From assembly GCA_030597965.1 (NCBI GenBank), contig JAUVQU010000154.1, positions 1-5,687 of the forward strand: 5,687 nt of DNA, read 5' to 3'. A program made the position numbers and the translations under genes. The DNA comes from Cellvibrionaceae bacterium. GTDB lineage: Bacteria; Pseudomonadota; Gammaproteobacteria; Pseudomonadales; Cellvibrionaceae. The notes under the pieces are model-generated. The model was not told where the DNA came from, did not search any database, and saw only the letters and a list, made by a program, of their open reading frames with translations. Below, piece by piece: positions 1 to 4,802 of the stretch (positions are counted from its first letter, which is position 1; each line of letters starts with the position of its first letter).

Positions 1-489
1 GAGAGCGGTCCAAGTCGCATCAAACTGCCCACATTACAAGCGCGCAAGACCGCCGAAGAGCTGATGACCTTTGAGCCTTACCATCGCTTTTACGCGATGC
101 ATCAAGCCGACTTGGACACCTCTATTCAGGCTTTGCGTCTGCGAGTACGTGAGGGCATTGCCGGATTTTCTGCGGATTTATCGCAGCTGGCATCACTGGA
201 TAAAACGCTGGGCGACAGCCTGGCACCGCACCACCGCAAACTATTCGCCGTGGTGCCAAAGTTACTGGAGCATCGCTTCACAGAACTTACACAACAACAG
301 AAAGAACAAAAAAACGATTGCTCTGGCGGCTCTACAGCCGACCCCGCTGAATGGGGTAATAAGGGCGGTTGGCTTGAACCTTTTTACCTGGAATTACGCG
401 AGCTGTTGCTGGCGGAATTGGATGTGCGCCTGCAACCTGTATTGGGGCTGCTCGAAGCACTGAATGAAAGAGAAGACCTTAAGTTATGA
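1..489 (+). CDS. DUF3348 family protein, 5'-truncated by window edge (C-terminal 162 residues)
   Basis: The reading frame is open from base 1 to the TGA at 487-489, so the true start lies outside the window. An ATG at 64 preceded by GAAGAG could be mistaken for a start. I prefer the longer frame because family members, as I remember them, carry an extra N-terminal region and the residues before Met22 read as normal coding sequence. Recognisable DUF3348 features in fragment numbering are the YHRFY motif (27-31), a helical stretch with DTSIQALRLRVREG, a variable Gln/Lys/Gly-rich linker (about 97-122), and the conserved C-terminal block LLAELDVRLQPVLGLLEAL (136-154). No signal peptide, membrane helix or catalytic motif is visible, so the protein is probably a soluble, mostly helical cytoplasmic protein. 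Its stop overlaps the next start (ATGA), indicating translational coupling to the motor subunit. I infer an adaptor or regulatory role for the motor pair. The biochemical function is unknown. Confidence 0.85.
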   Translation, partial: ESGPSRIKLPTLQARKTAEELMTFEPYHRFYAMHQADLDTSIQALRLRVREGIAGFSADLSQLASLDKTLGDSLAPHHRKLFAVVPKLLEHRFTELTQQQKEQKNDCSGGSTADPAEWGNKGGWLEPFYLELRELLLAELDVRLQPVLGLLEALNEREDLKL

Positions 490-2498
490 CACGATTCTTA
501 TTTGCCGCGGCCTTTGTTATTGGCGCTCTGGCCATTATCTGGACGGGCAGCATCTTCATTGGCACCAGCCTGCTGGGCTTAGCCACCACTGTTGTTATTG
601 CCTTCGCCTATATTACTGGTGCGCTGGAGCTGCGCCGCTTCCGCCACGCTACTGCGAGCCTTGATCAAGCACTCGCCAGCATCAACAGTCCAGTGGAAGA
701 TCTGGAGCAATGGCTGAACCGTCTCGATCGCGGTCTGCGCCACCCGGTGCGCCTGCGCATTGAAGGTGAACGTGTGGGTCTGCCCTCCCCTACGATGACG
801 CCATACCTGGTGGGTTTGCTGGTAATGCTCGGATTGCTCGGTACCTTTTTCGGTATGGTCGAGACGTTGAAAGGCGCCGTCGGGGCCCTTCAGGGAACCA
901 GTGAGTTAGAAGCCATTCGTGCCGGGCTTGCCGCCCCAATTGAAGGCCTGGGCCTGGCCTTTGGTACTTCGGTCGCCGGTGTTGCCGCCTCGGCCATGCT
1001 GGGTCTGCTCTCTACCCTGAGCCGCCGTGAACGCTTACACTCCAGCCGCCTTCTGGACGAAAAAGTCAGCGAGTTGTTCCGCGATTATTCTCGTCCACTG
1101 CAACAACAACAAACTTACCAGGCGATTCAAACTCAATCCCAGGCGCTGCCAGAGGTAACTCAACAACTCACCGTGTTGGCCAAAACACTGGAAAACATGA
1201 GCACGCAACTGAGCGAGCAGATTCTTACCAACCAGACCCAGTTTCAGGAACACGTAGCCAAGCGTTTTGACGACCTGACCCAATCGGTCGACGACTCCCT
1301 GAAAGCCGCATTGGCCGAAAGTGGACGCCTCGCCGGTGAAGCCATTGAACCTATGGCCATGGGCGCATTGAACAAAATCAATGACGCAGCGCAACAGAGC
1401 CAGCAACAGCAAACTGAAGCCGCCGAGCAGCAGCTTAGCGCTGTTAAATCTGGACTGGAAAACAACAACCAACTGGTACGCGACGCTCTTCAGGAAGCCC
1501 TTGCTGCACAACAGCAAGCCACTGAGCAATTGACCGCCAACACCGAAGCGTCCCTCACCCGCATCAATGACAGCTTTACCGAGCGCAGCGATACCTTAGT
1601 TGCTAGGTTGGGCGAAACTTCCGACAGCTGGGCCGAGTCACAAAACCAACAATTGACGCAACTGGCCGCCACTACTGAAGCCTCCCTCACCCGTATCAAT
1701 GACAGTTTTACCGAAAACAGTGATGCACTGATTACCAAGCTGGGTGAAACCTCTGACAACTGGGCCGAATCACAGAGTCAGCAGTTAATCCAGCTGATCG
1801 ACACATTGAAGCAAGAGCTGAATGCTCTGCGCGAAGACGAAGGCCAGCGCGGAGCGGCGGTAGTTGAAAAACTGGGCGAACTGGAAGAGAAAGTCGCCGA
1901 TCATCTCACCACGTTGGGTACTGGCCTTGAAGAGCCTATGTTGCGCCTGATTGAAACCGCCTCCGAAACGCCGCGCGCCGCCGCCGAAGTAATTGAAAAA
2001 CTGCGTACCGAAATCTCCAATAACATTGAACGCGATAACGACCTATTGGCCGAACGCGCGCGCTTGATGGAGCACTTGGATCAACTATCGAGCTCACTGG
2101 TGGAAAACTCCACTGGCCAGCGCGATGCCATTGAGCAGCTGGTCAGCAGCTCCGCCGAAACACTGTCGCAAGTAAGCAGCCAGTTTGGTGAGCAGCTCGA
2201 CAGCAAGGTCGACAAACTGACGGAGGCAGCCGATCACTTCACCGCCAGCAGCAACGACATTGCCAGCCTTGGCGAAGCCTTTGGTGTCGCCGTGGAACAG
2301 TTCAGCGAGTCCAATCGCGAGCTGATCGAAAACTTAAACCGCATTGAATCCGCACTGGAAGCCTCCAACGATCGCAGCGATGAGCAACTGGGGTACTACG
2401 TGGCACAAGCCCGTGAAATTATTGATCACAATTTGATGGCACAGAAAGATATTCTCGATGCGCTGAACAGAACTCCCGCTGAAGTAGCAGAGGCCTAA
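486..2498 (+). CDS. DUF802 family MotA/TolQ/ExbB-like proton-channel subunit with long coiled-coil tail (ZorA-like)
   Basis: This 670-residue protein starts at an ATG overlapping the upstream TGA, with a purine-rich AAAGAGAAG (467-475) as ribosome binding site. Four membrane helices are visible at about 4-26, 29-47, 107-128 and 155-176. The arginine-rich ends RRFRH (50-54) and RRERL (180-184) place the loop and tail in the cytoplasm, as in MotA. The channel core shows the family pattern GLLGTFFGMV (116-125, Thr120) and GLAFGTSVAGVAAS (156-169, Thr161/Ser162), in the helices that line the ion path in MotA/TolQ/ExbB. Residues about 185-670 form an Ala/Gln/Glu/Leu-rich, proline-poor tail with coiled-coil character, which includes Gln tracts and two 44-residue tandem repeats. 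MotA, TolQ and ExbB are far shorter; ZorA of Zorya defence systems has a comparably long tail. I infer an inner-membrane proton-driven motor subunit that pairs with the next gene product. Family assignment to DUF802 is from memory of the conserved core and the repeated tail. Confidence 0.88.
   Translation: MTRFLFAAAFVIGALAIIWTGSIFIGTSLLGLATTVVIAFAYITGALELRRFRHATASLDQALASINSPVEDLEQWLNRLDRGLRHPVRLRIEGERVGLPSPTMTPYLVGLLVMLGLLGTFFGMVETLKGAVGALQGTSELEAIRAGLAAPIEGLGLAFGTSVAGVAASAMLGLLSTLSRRERLHSSRLLDEKVSELFRDYSRPLQQQQTYQAIQTQSQALPEVTQQLTVLAKTLENMSTQLSEQILTNQTQFQEHVAKRFDDLTQSVDDSLKAALAESGRLAGEAIEPMAMGALNKINDAAQQSQQQQTEAAEQQLSAVKSGLENNNQLVRDALQEALAAQQQATEQLTANTEASLTRINDSFTERSDTLVARLGETSDSWAESQNQQLTQLAATTEASLTRINDSFTENSDALITKLGETSDNWAESQSQQLIQLIDTLKQELNALREDEGQRGAAVVEKLGELEEKVADHLTTLGTGLEEPMLRLIETASETPRAAAEVIEKLRTEISNNIERDNDLLAERARLMEHLDQLSSSLVENSTGQRDAIEQLVSSSAETLSQVSSQFGEQLDSKVDKLTEAADHFTASSNDIASLGEAFGVAVEQFSESNRELIENLNRIESALEASNDRSDEQLGYYVAQAREIIDHNLMAQKDILDALNRTPAEVAEA
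1539..1802 (+). repeat. Two tandem 132-bp units encoding 44-residue coiled-coil repeats within the DUF802 protein
   Basis: Unit 1 (1539-1670, residues 352-395) and unit 2 (1671-1802, residues 396-439) both contain TEASLTRINDSFTE, then LGETSD and WAESQ at the same spacing. By hand count 33 of 44 residues are identical, and 17 of those 33 positions use different synonymous codons. The duplication is therefore old and kept at protein level, not a recent slippage product. The phase is exact, so the repeat lengthens the tail without breaking the frame. DUF802 is, as I recall, defined as a region present in two or more copies per protein, which fits. Confidence 0.9.
2489..2493 (+). promoter_or_regulatory. 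Ribosome binding site AGAGG supporting the GTG start of the OmpA/MotB-like gene
   Basis: AGAGG lies inside the last codons of the upstream gene and 9 bases before the GTG at 2503. It supports the GTG over the first in-frame ATG at codon 22. That ATG would cut through the membrane helix and remove the conserved Asp20. Confidence 0.6.
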
Positions 2499-2502
2499 GC
2501 GC

Positions 2503-3150
2503 GTGCACGATCTAGACGAAGGCGTTACACAGGCACCACCCATATGGGCGATATTTGGCGATTTGATGTCCGGCCTTGTCGGCGTGTTTGTATTGCTGCT
2601 GGTGTGGGCGCTGGGTTTTCAGCTGGAACTGGCGCAAACCCTGAAAGATGAAACCGCCAAACGTATGGCCGAAGAGCAGCGTCGTATGGCGCTGGAGCAA
2701 GCATTAGCCGATCCACTAGCACAAGGCCGCGTTACTTTGCAGGATGGCCGTATCGGCATCAGCGGCAGTGTACTTTTCGCCATCAACTCAGACCAACTGC
2801 AGCCGGAAGGCCGCGAATTGTTACGCACGTTGGTTGCCCCGCTACAGGTGTACCTGGGCGAGCGCGAACAACTGCTAATGGTCAGCGGCTTCACCGATGA
2901 CAAACCTGTACGCCGCGACCGCAAGTCCAGCTTCCGAGACAACTGGGAACTGTCTGCACAGCGCGCACTGACCGTGACGCGGGGGCTGATTGAAGCAGGC
3001 ATGCCGGCTTCAATGGTATTTGCCGCCGCCTTTGGCCCGCAGAACCCTGTGGCCAGTAACGACACTGCGTCTGGCCGCTCACAAAACCGACGTGTTGAAA
3101 TGGCGCCCGTCCCCAGGGCTGCAAAGCAATTGCCCAAAGCCACTAATTAA
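2503..3150 (+). CDS. MotB/OmpA-like peptidoglycan-binding motor subunit (ZorB-like)
   Basis: This 215-residue protein begins at a GTG, 4 bases after the upstream stop. The order is a short N-terminus, one membrane helix (about 15-39), a charged helical linker (about 42-75) and an OmpA-like periplasmic domain (about 82-200). The helix begins WAIFGDLMSG; Asp20 sits where MotB-type proteins carry the proton-accepting Asp (compare the DFMT motif of MotB). The periplasmic domain has GFTDD (129-133), NWELSAQRA (147-155) and a C-terminal GRSQNRRVEM (191-200). Asp132 and Arg154 match the OmpA-family residues that hold the diaminopimelate of peptidoglycan. NWELSA is typical of MotB rather than of outer-membrane OmpA. 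There is no cleavable signal peptide; the helix is an anchor. The expected role is to anchor the motor to the cell wall and carry protons through the channel formed with the upstream DUF802 protein. It is called OmpA family in most annotations, but by architecture it is a stator protein. Confidence 0.9.
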   Translation: MHDLDEGVTQAPPIWAIFGDLMSGLVGVFVLLLVWALGFQLELAQTLKDETAKRMAEEQRRMALEQALADPLAQGRVTLQDGRIGISGSVLFAINSDQLQPEGRELLRTLVAPLQVYLGEREQLLMVSGFTDDKPVRRDRKSSFRDNWELSAQRALTVTRGLIEAGMPASMVFAAAFGPQNPVASNDTASGRSQNRRVEMAPVPRAAKQLPKATN

Positions 3151-3157
3151 ATAACCC

Positions 3158-3955
3158 ATGACCTCTACTAACGGCTCGACAACAGACATCCCCGCAGCGA
3201 ACAAAAACCTTCGCCGGGATTATTGTGTTGAACTGTCGCAGTTACAGGATCGTAACGCCCATCGATGGAATCCTTCGCAATTCCGCTATATGGAAGCATT
3301 GGCCGAAAGAGTTTTAGACTTAAAAGAGAAGGCTGCCGCGCCACTCAACACAAAACTTGCTGACTTGATTGACAACTACTCTCAGAATTTTGAACAGGCT
3401 CAAGCGGACGCTCAAATACAGCTCACCGCTATGACTGAACAATTTCCTGAATCCGCCGATGAAGTACAGGTATTGTTTGAACAAGGTCAATTTATTCGAT
3501 TGTCCCAGCGCCAGAAACATTTGACCCACAAAGAATTACAGCTAAAAAGATTGATCTCTCTGTCCAAATTAACCTCTGCGCTAAATCAGCACGAAGCCGA
3601 AAGTCAGCCACAAGAGCCGACTTTTGAATTGCGACTACAGCAACAGGAACAGGAAGCACTGGATTCAATTTTTGGCGAACTAGAAAAGCCCAAGGCGCCG
3701 GAAGATAACAAACAGCTTCGTTCGATGAAGTATTATCAACGCGCTAAAAAATCAAACAGCATTGAAAATCTGGCCGACGCCGCAATTAAATCCAGACCGG
3801 AAAATCCCGGCCCGCTCAATCCACAAATGCTGGCGATTCGCGCATTAACGAATATGAAAAAATTATCCCCCGGCTACCTCAGTCGTTTTATCGCTCAGAC
3901 GGAAACATTGTTGTGGCTGGAGAAAGCCGGAGAGAATATAGCGAAGAAAAAGTAA
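3158..3955 (+). CDS. DUF2894 family protein
   Basis: This 265-residue protein starts at an ATG 7 bases after the upstream stop. No convincing Shine-Dalgarno sequence is present in the AT-rich gap, so translation probably depends on ribosomes finishing the gene before it. Two conserved blocks identify DUF2894: an N-terminal one, AHRWNPSQFRYMEALAERV (34-52), and a C-terminal one, with RPENPGPLNPQMLAIRAL (213-230) followed by LSPGYLSRF and TLLWLEKA (ending near 257). Between them is a helical, Gln/Glu/Lys-rich stretch (about 100-190) that looks like coiled coil plus linker. No signal peptide, membrane helix, nucleotide-binding or nuclease motif is visible. It is predicted to be a soluble cytoplasmic partner of the motor pair, for example binding the long tail of the DUF802 protein; that is inference from gene order only. 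The gene looks more AT-rich than the motor genes. Its function is unknown. Confidence 0.87.
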   Translation: MTSTNGSTTDIPAANKNLRRDYCVELSQLQDRNAHRWNPSQFRYMEALAERVLDLKEKAAAPLNTKLADLIDNYSQNFEQAQADAQIQLTAMTEQFPESADEVQVLFEQGQFIRLSQRQKHLTHKELQLKRLISLSKLTSALNQHEAESQPQEPTFELRLQQQEQEALDSIFGELEKPKAPEDNKQLRSMKYYQRAKKSNSIENLADAAIKSRPENPGPLNPQMLAIRALTNMKKLSPGYLSRFIAQTETLLWLEKAGENIAKKK

Positions 3956-3964
3956 TGTCGAATC

Positions 3965-3988
3965 AGGGATCTGAGTCCGCAGATCCCT
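3965..3988. terminator. 9-bp perfect hairpin between convergent operons, possible bidirectional terminator
   Basis: AGGGATCTG (3965-3973) pairs perfectly with CAGATCCCT (3980-3988) across a 6-base loop. It lies 9 bases after the DUF2894 stop and 24 bases beyond the stop of the opposing VOC gene. Its position fits transcription termination for both blocks. Neither side is followed directly by a run of T, although on the minus strand a T-rich stretch (complement of GAAGAAAAAG) comes about 12 bases later. It is therefore an atypical intrinsic terminator, or an RNA 3'-end stabiliser. Confidence 0.5.
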
Positions 3989-4012
3989 ACCCCTCTGACC
4001 ATCAGAAATAAT

Positions 4013-4387
4013 CTAGCCACCAAAATGACACGCGCACAATTTATTGCCGTCAGGGTCGCGGAAGTAAGCGCCGTAAAAAGTCTCCGATCTGACGCCCGGC
4101 TCACCTTCATCTTGCGCGCCTAACGCTATCGCCTTCGCATAAAACTCATCAACCTGCTCTTTCGAATCCATTGATAACGCCATCATGACACCGTTGCCAG
4201 TCGTTGCCGTTTCCCCATTAAATGGCTTGTTCAACGACAACAAGGGAGAACCCGCACCCTTGCTCCACGCCACAAAACGATCGTCCATTTCCATTGCGCG
4301 CCCAGCACCGATAGTACCCAATAATGCGTCATAAAAAGCCGCGCCTTTTTCTAAATCATTGGTGCCTAAGCATACGTAAGCAATCAT
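4013..4387 (-). CDS. VOC (glyoxalase/bleomycin-resistance fold) family protein
   Basis: This is a complete 124-residue protein with an ATG start and AGGA 7 bases upstream. It has the vicinal-oxygen-chelate signature: an opening strand with LGTNDLEKGAAFYDALLG (7-24), a central VMMALSMDS strand, and the closing YFRDPDGNKL (108-117). The family includes glyoxalase I, extradiol dioxygenases and antibiotic-binding proteins. The canonical metal ligands are not seen: the first strand (MIAYVCLG) has no His, the usual Glu after DPDGN is replaced by Leu-Cys-Ala, and the only His is residue 121. It resembles a common group of small single-domain proteins annotated glyoxalase-like with no known substrate. 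It lies 26 bases downstream of dgkA on the same strand and may be co-transcribed with it. The assignment to the fold is secure; the activity is unknown. Confidence 0.85.
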   Translation of the reverse strand: MIAYVCLGTNDLEKGAAFYDALLGTIGAGRAMEMDDRFVAWSKGAGSPLLSLNKPFNGETATTGNGVMMALSMDSKEQVDEFYAKAIALGAQDEGEPGVRSETFYGAYFRDPDGNKLCACHFGG

Positions 4388-4394
4388 GGGGTTT

Positions 4395-4398
4395 TCCT
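4395..4398 (-). promoter_or_regulatory. Ribosome binding site AGGA for the VOC gene
   Basis: On the minus strand AGGA stands 7 bases before the ATG at 4387-4385, a normal spacing. This is the clearest Shine-Dalgarno sequence in the right-hand block. Confidence 0.65.
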
Positions 4399-4405
4399 AA
4401 GTAAA

Positions 4406-4434
4406 ATTAAAAATTAATTTGAGAAGTGCTGCAA
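4406..4434 (-). promoter_or_regulatory. Weak sigma70-like promoter candidate before the VOC gene
   Basis: On the minus strand TTGCAG (4434-4429) and TTTAAT (4411-4406) are separated by 17 bases. The -10 box matches the consensus at 5 of 6 positions and the -35 box at only 3 of 6. The implied leader would be about 12 bases, just enough to hold the AGGA ribosome binding site. The region is AT-rich, so a chance match is quite possible. Confidence 0.2.
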
Positions 4435-4797
4435 AAGAATTGCAATCCAAACGCCGGCACATAAAAACAATGTAAACATGACCGCCGCCGAGCCAACATC
4501 TTTAGCCTGCCCACTGAGTGGATGAATCTCACTGCCAATACGGTCGACAACAGACTCTATTGCGCTATTTAATAGCTCCGTCACAAGGACAAGGATCACC
4601 ACAGAGATCAGTAGAATTTTTTCAACCAGCGGCACAGATAACCATAGGGCACAGGGCACCATGACAACGGCCAAACAAATTTCTTCACGAAAAGCCGCCT
4701 CACTTTTCCACGCAGCTTTTATGCCTTTAATTGAAAAACAAAGCGCATTATATAAACGCTTTCCGCCTTGTTTATTTTTTAATTGTGAAGAATCCAA
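4414..4797 (-). CDS. dgkA: Diacylglycerol kinase (integral membrane, prokaryotic type)
   Basis: The enzyme phosphorylates diacylglycerol to phosphatidic acid with ATP at the inner membrane, recycling the diacylglycerol left by membrane-derived oligosaccharide or lipopolysaccharide modification. The 127-residue length is close to E. coli DgkA. Conserved residues align at a constant offset of five: Glu33 and Glu39 in SEAAFREE, Glu74, Asn77 and Glu81 in ELLNSAIESVVD, and Lys99-Asp100 in KDVGSAAV. In E. coli numbering these are Glu28, Glu34, Glu69 (catalytic base), Asn72, Glu76, Lys94 and Asp95. Three membrane helices are visible (about 41-57, 60-76 and 104-123), after an amphipathic N-terminal helix. 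No ATG precedes the conserved region in frame. The start that gives normal length is TTG at 4797-4795, 5 bases after the hemY stop, so expression is likely coupled to hemY. Confidence 0.96.
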   Translation of the reverse strand: MDSSQLKNKQGGKRLYNALCFSIKGIKAAWKSEAAFREEICLAVVMVPCALWLSVPLVEKILLISVVILVLVTELLNSAIESVVDRIGSEIHPLSGQAKDVGSAAVMFTLFLCAGVWIAILLQHFSN

Positions 4798-4802
4798 GCC
4801 TG

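Noticed and set aside
341..357. ACCCC/GGGGT inverted repeat with a 7-base loop
   Set aside because: Only 5 bp of stem, within the coding linker of the DUF3348 gene and without a T-run; likely chance.
64..489. Treating the ATG at 64 as the real start of the first gene
   Set aside because: The frame is open upstream to the window edge and the family is longer at the N-terminus, so truncation by the window is more likely, although a GAAGAG sequence precedes this ATG.
71..664. Alternative plus-strand frames beginning at 71 and 464
   Set aside because: They overlap well-supported genes in other frames and give Cys/Trp/His-rich products without family resemblance.
1035..1529. Long open frame on the minus strand inside the DUF802 gene
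   Set aside because: It is antisense to a strongly supported coding region, its product has no recognisable motif, and it is explained by the Gln/Ala/Leu codon bias of the repeat-rich sense strand.
2619..3143. 174-codon open frame antisense to the OmpA/MotB-like gene
   Set aside because: The sense frame carries all the diagnostic motifs; the antisense product is Ser/Arg/Cys-rich, as expected for a shadow frame.
1..3955. Calling the operon a bona fide Zorya defence system
   Set aside because: The motor pair is similar in layout, but no ZorC, ZorD or ZorE gene is present within the window and the context is housekeeping genes, not a defence island or mobile element.
4404..4420. AAATTAA-AAA-TTAATTT inverted repeat between dgkA and the VOC gene
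   Set aside because: A pure A/T palindrome with a 3-base loop has little stability and no G/C clamp; not convincing as terminator or operator.
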